Source of the DNA: Plenodomus lindquistii
Taxonomy: Eukaryota > Ascomycota > Dothideomycetes > Pleosporales > Leptosphaeriaceae
Direction of reading: 5' to 3'
Length of the DNA: 64,000 bases
Assembly (NCBI GenBank): GCA_025504975.1
Contig: JANUWI010000018.1
Coordinates: 620,001 to 684,000, forward strand
Shown here: one piece after another, positions 22,342 to 33,129 of the stretch
How the letters are laid out: each line of letters opens with the position of its first letter
How positions within the stretch are numbered: the stretch's first letter is position 1
Made by a program: the position numbers and the translations under genes
Notes under the pieces: generated by a model
The model's input: only the letters and a program-made list of their open reading frames with translations
The model's database searches: none
Told to the model about the DNA's origin: nothing

Positions 22342-23874
22342 ATGGCGGCGCCGTCTCCAGCCTCGCCAGCCAGCAGCATCGCATCGCGCCAGTCACTCGA
22401 CCACGACGCAGACGGCCCCCACACACTCCAACACCTCGTGAACCACTTTGTCGCCTCCAAGCGCTCGCTAAACACGCAGACGGTCCTATGGCGCGCCACC
22501 GAAATCGTCGCCACTGCGCGCGAGCTCCTCGAGGAGAATGCCGTCCTGGCAGCAAAGAACACGGCCATACGTAACATTGCCGAGCACCAGGCCGACGCCC
22601 TCGAAGCCATACGCCGCGGCATCGACGTGGTCGAGGCAGAAGTCGACACGGAATTCAAACAACTCCTCCACGACGTCGACACGTCCTTTGCAGGCCTGAC
22701 CTCCACCCTGGCCGTCCTCCGCGAAACCCCCATCGAAGCCGTCCTGCAACCCCCAGGCACCCCGCAAAAACACCTCTACGACTTCATCGACAGCGCCACC
22801 CTCTCCAACCTCGAAGCCGACCTGCGCGCCTGCATCGACCGCTACAACCAAGCCCACGCCACCCTCGACGACACAAACGACGCCTTCGACACCTCCCTCG
22901 ACAACCTCCACTCCTCCCTCGACAATGTGCCCCTCGCGCCCTCGTCCCCAGACAACCCCAGCCCCATACCAGCCCTCTACCACCAACTCGAGGCCCACGC
23001 CAAAGAAGCTGCCCAGGCCTTCCAGTCGCTCGTCTCCCACTACGATCTCTGCATTACCGCCCTCCGCCACACCGAAGGCGGCTCAGCAGCAGCCACCCAA
23101 GCCGCCGCCAACCAAGACGAAACAGGCTTACCCGACCACTCCGACCCTTCCTTTGCCCTCCCCACCTCCCCCGAGCCCATGAGCCAAGACGAGCGCCAAC
23201 ACATGCTCTCCATCCTCTCCAAAGACGCCCAAGAAGTCGATGCCGTAATCAGCGAAATCCAGTCGCGCGGCACAGAAATGGAACTCCTACTAACCCGCAT
23301 CCTGGCCCACATGTCCCATCTCCGCCACGAAGCCACAGCCCTCGGCGCAATCCTCACAATCCTCTCCTCCACAACCTCAAAAACGCACACCTACATCTCC
23401 AGCCTCAACGCCTTCCAATCACACTACATGACGCACACGCGACCCGCCCTCCTCACCGGCATCCAAGAATCCTCCACCCAGCGCGACTTTTACCTGCGCT
23501 TCGACATTGCCTATGCCGAGCTCCTCGTCGAAATTTCGGCCCGCCGACGGCGCTACGATAAAATGGTGCGCAAGGCCGAAGAGGCGCAGCGCGAGCTGGA
23601 TCGCTTGCGCAACGAGGACGAAAAAGCTAGAGAGCTGTTTACGAGGGAGCAGGGGGATTACCTGCCGTTGGATATTTGGAGGGGGTTGAGTGGCAAGGCA
23701 CAGAGGTGGGAGGTTAGGGAGATATGGGACACGAGCGTGGATGCGCAAGGGCATGATACAAAAGGGCAAGGGGAAGAGGGGGGTAAGGACAAAGGTGGTG
23801 GGATGCAGAGTATTCCGATACTTGGACGGGGTGTTGTTGAACGGGCGTTGACGAGGGTGAAGAGGAGAATGTGA
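22342..23874 (+). CDS. atg17: autophagy scaffold protein Atg17
   Basis: Scaffold of the Atg1 kinase complex (with Atg29/Atg31 or Atg13) that organises the pre-autophagosomal structure. 510 aa, intronless, almost wholly helical. Conserved N-terminal block LQHLVNHFVASKRSLNTQTVLWRATEIV (about residues 30-57) followed by ARELLEEN; central helices ALEAIRRGIDVVEAEV and FKQLLHDVDTSFAGLTSTL; and the C-terminal family block REQGDYLPLDIWRGLSG near residue 440. A Gly/Lys-rich tail follows. The start MAAPSPASPASS at 22342 has a CACC-ATG-G context; an in-frame upstream ATG at 22222 would add 40 unusual residues and is less likely. Similarity in this family is low, so the call relies on the N- and C-terminal blocks plus the overall helical form. 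Confidence 0.85.
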   Translation: MAAPSPASPASSIASRQSLDHDADGPHTLQHLVNHFVASKRSLNTQTVLWRATEIVATARELLEENAVLAAKNTAIRNIAEHQADALEAIRRGIDVVEAEVDTEFKQLLHDVDTSFAGLTSTLAVLRETPIEAVLQPPGTPQKHLYDFIDSATLSNLEADLRACIDRYNQAHATLDDTNDAFDTSLDNLHSSLDNVPLAPSSPDNPSPIPALYHQLEAHAKEAAQAFQSLVSHYDLCITALRHTEGGSAAATQAAANQDETGLPDHSDPSFALPTSPEPMSQDERQHMLSILSKDAQEVDAVISEIQSRGTEMELLLTRILAHMSHLRHEATALGAILTILSSTTSKTHTYISSLNAFQSHYMTHTRPALLTGIQESSTQRDFYLRFDIAYAELLVEISARRRRYDKMVRKAEEAQRELDRLRNEDEKARELFTREQGDYLPLDIWRGLSGKAQRWEVREIWDTSVDAQGHDTKGQGEEGGKDKGGGMQSIPILGRGVVERALTRVKRRM

Positions 23875-24365
23875 TGTCATGTGAGGTGTGGAGTTTGTCT
23901 CACTGCTGTACGGATATGCTTCATGTATCCGATGCCGAGGGAATTGCATAGCGTGGCGTTTTGACACAACATGGCTTATTTGTGCAGAATATGCATCTCT
24001 CCGACTTGACGTGTATTCAAATGACAATCACGACAACAAGGAGAAGACGAATCGCTAATAAAGAAAAGGCGATTCATTCCATTTGGGTACCAATAGTCTT
24101 GTCTCAATCCCATATTGCCGTTCTGTACGCCAAACGTAAAAGCGGGATGAGTACTCATGTAGCAGTTGAATTGTACTACTGTCATCGCCTGCCCATCTAC
24201 AGTAGTAGCTATAGATGTACACGGGGTATCAATCCAAGACGACTAATCTACCAGTAACGCCATTATACCAACGATGTGGCTGTTGTACGTAAGAGAGAAT
24301 CTACCCACCCATGCTAGAAACTCGTTACGCATTACTCTCATCACTTCTTCTCCCCATGAACAAGT
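23875..24365. other. intergenic, convergent 3' ends
   Basis: 491 bp between the stop codons of atg17 (plus) and the sugar transporter (minus). No gene is seen. Confidence 0.5.
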
Positions 24366-26100
24366 CTAAACAACTCCATGCTCCCTAAACACGGTCTGAT
24401 CCTTGCTACCCAGCGAATCCACATCACCCTCCCTCGCTGCATGCGGCGTCCACTTCGCACTCGTCCTCGGCGTGGTCTCCTCCAGCATGCGATCGACCTG
24501 TTCAAGACTGAGTCCCTTGGTCTCCGGCACCAAAAAGTACGCGAAAATGACACAAGTCGTGCACGTCGCGCCCCACAGGAAGAAGACCTTGGATTTGAGA
24601 TTTCCCTCATCTTCATTCATAAGGTAGGGCGTGATAAAACTGATCAAAAAGTTCCAAAACCAGTTGGAAGCCGTCGAGAGGGCAACGCCTTTTGCGCGGA
24701 TAGGGAGGGGGAAAATTTCGCCAATTACGACCCAGGCTGCCGGACCCCATGTACTAGCAAAGAAGAAAATGTACAAGGAAACGAACTAGGATTCTAGGTT
24801 AGCCAAGGGCTGTGTGGAAAGGTGGAGGGACGTACGACGATCAGGCAGGTCGATGCGGCTTTGCTGCCTTCGGGCGTAGCGGTGCCGACGATGGCAATGA
24901 TGAATTCGCAGATGAGCATGCCAACCGCGCCGTAGATGAGAAGCGTACGACGGCCAAATTTCTCAATGGTGTAGAAGGAAATCGGTGTGGAGCCAGCGTT
25001 CACGGCGGAGGTGATCATGCTGACGATGAAGGCGTTTTTGATACCGACGGATTGGAAAAAGGTGCTGCCGTAGTAGAAGATGAAGTTTACCCCAGTCCAC
25101 TAGGATATGTTAGTATATTCTAATGGTGATGGGAAGACATTGACCTACCTGCTGCATCATCTGCAACGCCATGCCCAGAACCACACGGCGGAGGTTGCTT
25201 GATGGGCGCTTCAAACCGCCCCGGAAACAGTCAATCCAGCCAGTCTTCATGTTGCGCATTTCGTACTCGTGATTTGAAATCAGCTCCTTGAGTTCGTCCT
25301 TGACGTAAAGAGAGTCGACAGGCTGGCCGCGGAGTTTCCCAAGTGCCTCTGCGGCCTCGTCGATACGGCTTTTCTTAACGAACCAGCGAGGCGATTCGGG
25401 GAGCAGGAATAGACCGACACCAAGAATCAGGGCGAAAGGCCACTGGATGGACATGGCTATGCGGTAGGAGCCAGTGTCCATACGGTCCTTGAGCGCGTTG
25501 TCGACGATGGCGGCGAGTAAGAGACCAATGGTGATGCAGAATTGGTAGCCAGAGACGATGGCACCTCGCACAGCTTTGGGAGCCACCTCACTCATGTACA
25601 GGATGATGATGGCGGAGACGAAACCAACACCGATGCCTGCGATCAGGCGGCCGGGGACGAGCATTGAGACAGTGGTGGAAGCGACTTGCAAAACAACACC
25701 GGCGGAGAACACCACACAGCCCGCGATGATTGTAGTGCGACGCCCAATCCAATCTGCCAGTGCGCCCGCCGCCAACGCGCCGAAGAACGTACCAGCTGAA
25801 AGAATGGAGACGATAAGCGACTTCTCCCAGGTCTTGTAGAGGAGGCCATCAGAGGCGGCAGAGTCGGTTGAGGGGCCTGGGAAACTGTTAGTACCATCGC
25901 GACTTGATTATTTGCGCACTATAAAGGCAACACATACTACCAAACTCCTGCTTAAAGAAATCCATGGCTAGGACGCCGCTGATGTACCCGGAGTCATAGC
26001 CGAACAGAATACCACCAAACGCCGCAAAGACGCAAAGCAGGTACCCGCGGAACGTAACAGGCGCCTCGACGCGATCGACCGCGCCAGCTTGTCGGGTCAT
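24366..26100 (-). CDS. MFS sugar (hexose/glucose) transporter
   Basis: Plasma-membrane sugar:H+ symporter-type protein of 523 aa with 12 predicted helices. Exons: 26100-25941, 25876-25149, 25099-24836 and 24785-24366; all joins are GT-AG and keep frame. Family signatures: GGILFGYDSGYISGV in helix 1, DWIGRRTT after helix 2, GRLIAGIGVGFVSAI, YMSEVAPKAVRG, QFCITIGLLLA, LPESPRWFVKK before the central loop, MMQQWTGVNFIFYYG in helix 7, KFGRRTLLIYG, and VPETKGLSLEQVD after helix 12. The sequence resembles fungal glucose transporters/sensors of the RCO-3/high-affinity group. The cytoplasmic tail is short, so a transporter is likelier than a sensor. A GTGGGG (CreA-like) at 26192-26197 lies about 95 bp upstream. 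Substrate is inferred. Confidence 0.92.
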
Positions 26101-27664
26101 CTTGAAAGCTTGTCAAAACCTAAGCTCTATTAGGTGTCTGTGTAGGTAAGATTGAGGTAAGGTAAGGCGTGGAATGCAGTTGAACGTGCGTGTGGGGTGA
26201 TACAAGGTCCGAAGGCGAGAGGCGAGAATTCGTCGGAGGGAGGAGCGGTGGTAGTTCGTGGGAAGAAATGCAAGATTATATTGTGCGTGGGCCCAAGGCG
26301 TTTGCGTGGTGACGCAGCGGAGGCTACAGGACGGAAGCGGCCATGCAGTACGGCGAACGGGGTCAGTGCCCGCCCATGTGAGCAACTTCGTGAATTTTGA
26401 CCTTTGCGGCGTGGCAGAGCGAGGTGAAAGACAAGTTGGGAGAGTCGCTAGAGCCGCCGCATTGAGCAGGAAGGAATGGAAACTTGGGCTTGATTCGGTA
26501 GGTTGCACAACTGCAAGAAAGTGAGGTACCGTGTTTCACGTGTGAAGCCGGGTATCTGGGTATACGCAGGGTGTTCTGATAAACGTGACTCTGGGCTCTT
26601 CCAGATCGTACACTTCGCTGTCTATCGCAAATTGATGCCTCAGTCGATGGAATTGGTGTATGTCGTTGGAGAAGTTGAGACTCACGGCAGGTCTAGACGA
26701 CAAAGGCCGACTCGCGTGACCCCCACCCAAAGCGGCTCTCCTTCTTTGTTTCGGCTTTCAGGGCATAACAGCTATCATTTTACGAGCAGCTGACCTCTCG
26801 GATGTTTTCCAGACGTTCGCATAGGAAATGCAAGGCCGTTCTGGGAAGGCACGAGCCGCGTGTCCGTGACAGACACTAGACGATTGCACGGTAGAGCACA
26901 TGCAGCGGATAGTCAGAACAGGTCCGATTGAAGTACGTTCATATGACACATGTCAGTATTGGGCTGCGTAATAACTGGGATTCTTGCGCATACGTGCCGC
27001 GCCAATGTACAGCATCCTGTTGTGAAGGGGTGCATGACAAGATACTAACTCCCTCGTATAGACAATTGTGCTTGAAAACGGTACGCCAGAAGTAATATGT
27101 GCACTAAGCGTATAGGGCTCTCTATCTCGCCGTGAGTCGGTGGAGTATCACGGCGCGTGAGTACTTTGCAATCGACTTCGCAGTAGTGGTTGGTGATAGT
27201 CGTTTGAGGTCAATCAACGTCACAAGCGCTATCAACGCAAGCCTGCTATTGACATATCACAAACCATGCCGAGTGACGATAGGAAAAGGTGATAACCCAG
27301 GAATAGACCATACACCGCGTGCAAACAAGACAAAGTATGAAGGAGCTCGTATTTACTGAGTCACCAAGATCATAAGTGCTGCTCAAGCCGTAATTGACAC
27401 ACCACACTAAGCACTGTCCTTTAGTACTACGTGTATTTTCTAATTGTAGTAAAGATTCTGTTGTCTTTTACTAGTGTGGTTTTGTCGTCTCCTTTGCTGT
27501 GTAGGCTCAAACCTATGCTCTCAAGATAAGCTGGGGACATAATAAATACGAGCTCCTGCGTAGCCAATAAGGTCCTCGTGGCATGTTCCATCTCTTATCT
27601 TGTCCTCGTATGTCATCCCGTTGGTGGTCTAAGTGCAACCGTGACAAGCTCCATTTCAAGCATC
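26101..27664. other. intergenic, no supported gene
   Basis: About 1.6 kb containing the sugar-transporter promoter. Open frames are 131 codons or shorter and show no domain. Confidence 0.45.
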
Positions 27665-28222
27665 TCAACTTGCGTCTTGTTGGACAACATCTTCGTACCT
27701 CGGTGGTGGCGCTTCCTCACCGAATCTCGTCTCATCTACACTGTCTCGTCGACTGGCATACTGAGGCACATTTTCGTCGCCTTGTCGTGCTGCTTGAAGC
27801 TCACGTAGTGCCTCCTCTCGTTTCCTGTCCGTCTGAGACTCTCTTTCCCGTGTAGTGTAAGCGGGGTGAGACAATGAGGAGCTAGGTGTGCCATAAATCG
27901 TCTCATGCGCCTTCCTCTCGTTAGTACCTGCACAATCCTCCACCGATGTTGGATGCATAACATACAGCAATTGCCTTCTTCTCCTTCTTTTCGAGTCTCT
28001 TGTCGGAGATCTTTCTACTGAGTTTCTCCGCGCCGAGACCAATACCTACAGCAAGCAGAGCAACAACCATTTTGGGACGCTGAAACGGTGGAGTGGATTC
28101 AATAAATTCCTGTAGCGCTTTGGGTACAAATACTTCTAGAAGGCGTTGTTGACGGCAATAACCACAGCAGCCGCGCTGGGCGTTTGAGCAGCTTGTGCAA
28201 GAAGACGTGTCTGTTTCGCGGT
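27665..28222 (-). CDS. probable small hypothetical protein with C-terminal PPxY motif (exon structure uncertain)
   Basis: Minus-strand coding signal in at least two pieces; family not recognised. The upstream piece reads (from about 28222) a Cys-rich segment CTSCSNAQRGCCGYC, then EVFVPKALQEFIESTPP, then MVVALLAVGIGLGAEKLSRK and a Lys-rich stretch. The downstream piece ends in QTDRKREEALRELQAARQ and the tail EEAPPPRYEDVVQ. PPxY is a ligand for WW domains, as in adaptors of Rsp5-type ubiquitin ligases. The two pieces are in different frames, so an intron near 27920-27960 is needed: donor GTATGT is clear, the acceptor is ambiguous. No convincing ATG was found for the first piece; MVV at about 28070 is an alternative start. 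The coordinates are approximate. Confidence 0.42.
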
Positions 28223-28848
28223 CTGCAATACATCATCAATAGCTGGTGACTTAGCGGATAGAGGTAGTGTGCGATGTTCTGATGCGAACTTGTCGCCGTT
28301 GTGGTGCTGTGCCGTTGGGCCCAAAGACGATTTGCTTACCTTCTATGCAGCGACTAGCGGTGCGATATAACCACCTATGACTATGCAATGATGTTTTGGT
28401 GTGAATTTGCTCAGCCGCCGTAAGTTGAGAAAAGCATCTAGCTTTTATCTTCTTTCTTTGACTTCGTTTGAGTATGTCGTTTGGTAAAGTTCCATGTCAT
28501 GATGTGCTCTAGCCATATATCTTACTAATGCTGCGGCCACGAGTCGTGACGTACGCCAGGGTCGTGGCGCGTGGCGATTTACTCTGAAATCTGATTGGAT
28601 GTTGCAACCCCATCGTTGAGCGATTGCGAAAGGACTTGGGGCCTTCACTGGAAATGCTCGAGATACAAAGTGAAATATGGACTTGAATTGCTCAAGTGTT
28701 CGTAAATATGCGCTCAGCGTACATCTGCCGCGTAGAGTTTGACTCACAGCATGCTTCGTCGTTTACCTCTCGACGCCTCACATGTACCTATCATAGCCTG
28801 TGAAAGATGTCACCTTCGACTTCAGCCATGAATATGTGCAACGATCTG
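28223..28848. other. intergenic
   Basis: Roughly 630 bp. The first part may hold an upstream exon of the PPxY protein (a GTAAGC donor is present at 28339 on the minus strand). Otherwise no gene is seen. Confidence 0.35.
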
Positions 28849-31185
28849 TTAATTGTAGTTCAACCACAGATCCTGATCCCACTCCATGCTATCCAGCCAT
28901 TTGGAAAAGTCTTCGTCGCTGCCGGCCTGGAGAGCTGGGGCACCAAAGGTGGGATCATTCAAATCATCAAAGCTTGAGGGCTCGATCGCTGCAGCAGCAG
29001 CCGGACCTGGACCTAGTATCAAGTCGAGGATCTTCTTGAGGAAACGATGGCCCCTTTCACAGTTTTGCGAACCATAGGCCTCGGTTCGTATAGAACCCAA
29101 GCAAGAGACGAAGACGGAAAGGCGCTGGACGGTATCCGATCGATGCAATGGGTAGGCAATCGTGGAGACGGCGGTAGGATTGCGCTCCTGGTGTAAGAGT
29201 TCGACTGCAAGGATGGCCGCTGTGGGCACACCATGCACCGCGAGCATCTGCACGTAATCCGTCTGGTATTCTCGGAAAGAATCTTTATTCTGTGCCATCA
29301 GAAGAGCAAAGTTGAAGATCTCGTTGCAGATGGGTAGCAGATTGACGTTCGGGTTGTCTGGTCCAGACTGCACTATCTTGCTGATGGTTCGCTGTAATAA
29401 AAAGTGATGTTCCAAATGGCTCAGACGCACGGTGATCAGGTGCACCAGCTCAAGTGGTGACCTTTGGGAGCTCCAGGGATCCTCTATGTTGATTCTTAGG
29501 AATTCCGGAAGCTCGGCCCAGCATCTGTTAGTTTTGGCTTCGATTTCTTTCGCTCGTCGCATGATCTCGTCATGCGACAAGCTTCCTAGTGAAATCTCCA
29601 ATATCTCCTCTGCAATGAGAGCATTGGTAGCACTGAGACGGGCGTACGTGCATCTATGAACTGAGTTGCGTTGATTCCACCCCTCTTCGTCGAGTTCCTG
29701 GATTGCATTCTCCAAGTCCACACCCTCTGACATCATTTGGGCGTCTGTGAGGTCGAGTGGTACTTGGAGTTTGCAATAATGCCTTGTCATAGCCGGAGGC
29801 TTTCCTGCCGAGATAGCGACGCGTTTGTCGTTTGCGTAGCCGCATATGAAGAGGCGCTTCCGAAACTCGGTGATGAAGAGTGGTGTCTTGTCGTCGACTT
29901 TGATCTCTTGGTGCAGATTGCAGCAAATGGCGGCAGCATTCACTGCTGCGATCTTCTTGATGTTTTCGTAGTTGCTTCTTGTCCGCATGGTATAGAACGC
30001 GATCGAGTTTTCATACAAGAGTGCTAGATATAGATCGTTGAGAATCTTGAAGTCATCGCAGAAGCTGACGCATATTTCTGATCCATTGAGCATACGCAAA
30101 GCAAGGGCAGCACGTTCTACAGGTACGTCCTCCGATGAGCGAAGGATCGGGTCCCCATCTTTGACGTGTTGTGCAAGGAGGCAAACGAGTGTTATGATTA
30201 TTCCGATGACCTCCCATCGCAGCGACTCGCCTGTTACACTTGCACAGAAGCCTCGTGGTGTTGTGTGTCGATTTAGGAGTCTCGAGACTGGCTTCAGCGT
30301 ATTCTTCCATATTGTTTCGGACATGAGCTTAAGATCTGCAGGCTTTTGAGCTTCCAGAATCTTACGCCACGTTGACCAGATGCCATTTGTGTAGATCTTG
30401 ACCATAGGAGCGATCACGACGAAACCACCCGCGAACGCGAACCACTTGTCGATATACCTTTGAATACCTTGAAAGTCCTTGAGCAAAGTCAGAACGGCCG
30501 CACCCCTCTCGATGTGGGCCTGCGTGACCTGAGATACAGGCGGGGTGTAAAGCCTTGGTGGTTGGATGCCGATACTGAGTTCGTTCTCGGCCAGGACTGC
30601 GAAATCATTGATGAACGCTGCTTTGTTGTCGAAATGCTGTACATCATCCCAATTGGGTTGGTCTGAGAGCGATCGTTGCTGTTGTTGATTCTCTTGGTCA
30701 ACTTGACACTCAGCTGGAGTTGGTAGACTCGTCGCCCGAAGACCTGAGGTTCCCAAATCACCAGCTGCTCCAGCTCCGCTGATTGAATTGTGTTCAAGCA
30801 ACTGTGAGATTGACGGTAGAGGCTGTGGCAGTATTACGCTCATCGCAGAAGTATTGTTGTTTTCCGTTGCCCCGTTGTGTGTGGCGTGGCTATGATAGTC
30901 GCTATTGACAGCATCGAGGCCATGCGATTCTGGGCTGCTGCTCTCTACACCGGCGTTTCGTGGAACTGAACGTGTCTTTGTTAGAGGTGCAGGATGATAG
31001 ACACACTTGTCGGTCTTGTTTCGTCGAACACATCGTCCGCATATTGGCATCATGTGGTCACATCTCAGCTTCCCTTTCCGACATGGCTCGCACGCTTGTA
31101 GTTTTCCGTTGCGTCGGAAGTTGGTGTTTTGACGTCGGTCTTGATGCGAGGCCCACAATCGCGCTGGAAAAAGATTGCCAGTCAT
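28849..31185 (-). CDS. Zn2Cys6 fungal-type transcription factor
   Basis: Nuclear regulator of 778 aa. The binuclear zinc cluster is at residues about 31-60: CEPCRKGKLRCDH, then CGRC and KCVYHP, spacing C-x2-C-x6-C-x6-C-x2-C-x8-C, preceded by basic residues. Behind it lie a Ser/Asn-rich linker and a Gln run. The middle homology region occupies most of residues 230-650, with LVHLITVRLSHLEHHFLLQRT near 590 as in fungal_trans-type proteins. The C-terminus is acidic and aromatic (SKWLDSMEWDQDLWLNYN), a typical activation segment. The frame runs 8 codons further upstream to a TTG; the first ATG is at 31185 (MTGNLFPARLW). An extra 5' exon is possible. Target genes cannot be read from the sequence and no biosynthetic cluster adjoins it. 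Confidence 0.88.
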   Translation of the reverse strand: MTGNLFPARLWASHQDRRQNTNFRRNGKLQACEPCRKGKLRCDHMMPICGRCVRRNKTDKCVYHPAPLTKTRSVPRNAGVESSSPESHGLDAVNSDYHSHATHNGATENNNTSAMSVILPQPLPSISQLLEHNSISGAGAAGDLGTSGLRATSLPTPAECQVDQENQQQQRSLSDQPNWDDVQHFDNKAAFINDFAVLAENELSIGIQPPRLYTPPVSQVTQAHIERGAAVLTLLKDFQGIQRYIDKWFAFAGGFVVIAPMVKIYTNGIWSTWRKILEAQKPADLKLMSETIWKNTLKPVSRLLNRHTTPRGFCASVTGESLRWEVIGIIITLVCLLAQHVKDGDPILRSSEDVPVERAALALRMLNGSEICVSFCDDFKILNDLYLALLYENSIAFYTMRTRSNYENIKKIAAVNAAAICCNLHQEIKVDDKTPLFITEFRKRLFICGYANDKRVAISAGKPPAMTRHYCKLQVPLDLTDAQMMSEGVDLENAIQELDEEGWNQRNSVHRCTYARLSATNALIAEEILEISLGSLSHDEIMRRAKEIEAKTNRCWAELPEFLRINIEDPWSSQRSPLELVHLITVRLSHLEHHFLLQRTISKIVQSGPDNPNVNLLPICNEIFNFALLMAQNKDSFREYQTDYVQMLAVHGVPTAAILAVELLHQERNPTAVSTIAYPLHRSDTVQRLSVFVSCLGSIRTEAYGSQNCERGHRFLKKILDLILGPGPAAAAAIEPSSFDDLNDPTFGAPALQAGSDEDFSKWLDSMEWDQDLWLNYN

Positions 31186-31532
31186 CTTGGAGTGACAGAA
31201 TCGTGGCAAAGCGTTGGCGATAAGCCTCTCACTCCCATCGGCATGTTGCTTTCTACAAGACCTAGCATCTACACCATGATATAGGTCGGTCTGCTGTCTT
31301 ATCGGGCACGTCGATTACGAGAGTGTAGCACTCGAGGGAGGTTGCGGGCAGCCTTTTGTCAGGTGGCGTCAGCGCTAAGTTAGTTGGGTCAAGTCAGCGT
31401 CTGTGCGCGTAGTAGTCAGGTACAAAGTACACGGCACGCGTCAACGTTCAAGCCGTGATATTACACAATCCTACTCTCCAAAAGTCGGTATGCCGGTGTA
31501 AGCACAGCACGTTGTGGTCTACCGACCTCGCC
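31186..31532. other. intergenic, divergent promoter region
   Basis: 347 bp upstream of the Zn2Cys6 gene and of the doubtful small gene at 31533. Nothing else is seen. Confidence 0.4.
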
Positions 31533-32022
31533 ATGGAACTCAGGACCATAAGATTTGCCGATAGCCTGCGCATAATTCCTGTACCTTACAAGTGCGTTCG
31601 AGTACCTATAGCCCTGGGGCTTCACTATCTATCGAACGCACTATGGATCTGGATCTGATCAGCAGTGGGACAAGCTGCTCCAGAACATCACCAAGGGCGT
31701 TAAGGCACGACGTGGGACGCACGCAGAACCGGACGACGACTTTTCCATGATTGCCAAAACAGAGGTGTTCAAACTGGATGCTCGCTCAGATCCTGCGGCC
31801 TTGGACGGCTTAACGCGGGAAGAGTATGACAGCTTCACCACGAAACGGGAGGTCAGCCAATGGACACGGACAAGGAACCATGGTGAGTCTTTGTCCTGGT
31901 AAGATACAGAGGTGCTGGCGAACCTTGACTTTAGCATGATCAAATGTGCAGCAACAGATTACAACACCGCTGCTTGCGTGCCCAGGAATTCGCGGTTTGG
32001 TCCACAACGTTACTTTGGGTGA
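31533..32022 (+). CDS. possible small three-exon gene or gene remnant, unknown product
   Basis: A coding-like stretch at 31663-31882 (KLLQNITKGVKARRG, DDDFSMIAKTEVFKLDARSD, ALDGLTREEYDSFTTKREVS) has no ATG of its own. Splicing to an upstream exon 31533-31580 (MELRTIRFADSLRIIP; donor GTACCT, acceptor GATCAG) and a downstream exon 31952-32022 (donor GTGAGT, acceptor GTGCAG) gives a continuous 112-aa frame ending RFGPQRYFG. Three exons keeping phase is suggestive, but the acceptors are ordinary and I recognise no family. The central segment is hydrophilic with no signal peptide or membrane helix. It lies in a gene-poor stretch with other decayed pieces, so it may be a remnant. Confidence 0.35.
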
Positions 32023-32991
32023 ATAAGGATGTCATCCGAACACATTTTGGTGCTGTGGTTCGAATTGGAGGACTACTTCTTTGACGAAATTGGCAATAGT
32101 ACATTTGGTGGCCCTGGCGCGTGATGGGACTGTTGATGGACAATGTCCAAGCTACTAGTCACGCGTCTTTAAAGCTCGGAAAATGTCAGTTCGCGCTGCT
32201 AGCATAGGATAAAGCCACTGTGAGAAACTATCTCGACACATTCAGTGATGTTCATTTGAAGCTGATAAACTTGCAAATCCAGGTACATCGAGCAGATACT
32301 CATCGTCCTGTCATCGTGTAGACTGATCACAAACTTTTCGCGCCAGGTCTCTTTCACCGAAATCTGTGACAGTGGCGATGGAACCATGATTGCGCAAAAT
32401 CTTATACTTGTTGCATATGCGCAAGGAGGATATCCTCTGCTATCAAGACATAAAATTGTCAGCGTGGCCAGTGTGTGTCGCGTCACGTCCACGGCCGCCT
32501 CTGTCCAGGTCGCGACTTCCTCTCCAGTTGACTTATTTTGGCACCTAAACACGCTAAGCACCGCTTCTCAATCGGTGAGCCTCACACCGTCTTCCCCGAG
32601 GTCGCATCTTACTTCCCGAGACGACCTCGACTCGCTCAACACTCGCGCATCCCTCGCCACACATCATTCAGAGCGTTACACGATCGTCGTGAGCGATGGA
32701 GATGGAGAGTCCAAAGGCTGCAATACAGTCGATGGGAGCGCAGCTCAGTAAGCAATCACATATAGTCCTTTCATCGCACTTTTGTTGGTTCTTAGAACTG
32801 AGGACAGTTTGACTGACACTGAGGTAGCGAGCGCATCGAGATGCTCATACCAGCGACCGAAACTCCACATGAGGTAGCCACTCTCACTCTGGACCATCGG
32901 ATCTACAATGCTCTCACATCGAATGAGCGCCAAGCTCTAGTGAAGTTCAATCAGAAGTATGCGAGATGATAAAATCGCCGGCGGTTGCTAG
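32023..32991. other. no supported gene; possible upstream exons of the F-box-like ORF
   Basis: Contains a plus-strand open frame at 32386-32751 that is Ser/Thr-rich and of unclear origin. The F-box-like frame downstream is open only from 32992, so leader exons of that gene might lie here. No splice chain is convincing. Confidence 0.3.
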
Positions 32992-33129
32992 CGGTCGCGC
33001 AGATTCATCAACAGCAGCTACTCCCGAAGGCTGAGCGAAGAACTTCTCGATCCAAATGGCAATTCACAGTCTTCAGTTTTCGATCTGGCCCTGTGGGATG
33101 ATGATCATGAGCTACCAGGTTTTCGACTC

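Noticed and set aside
24366..31185. Sugar transporter and Zn2Cys6 factor as part of a secondary-metabolite cluster
   Set aside because: No polyketide synthase, peptide synthetase, terpene cyclase or tailoring set is present; neighbours are housekeeping genes.
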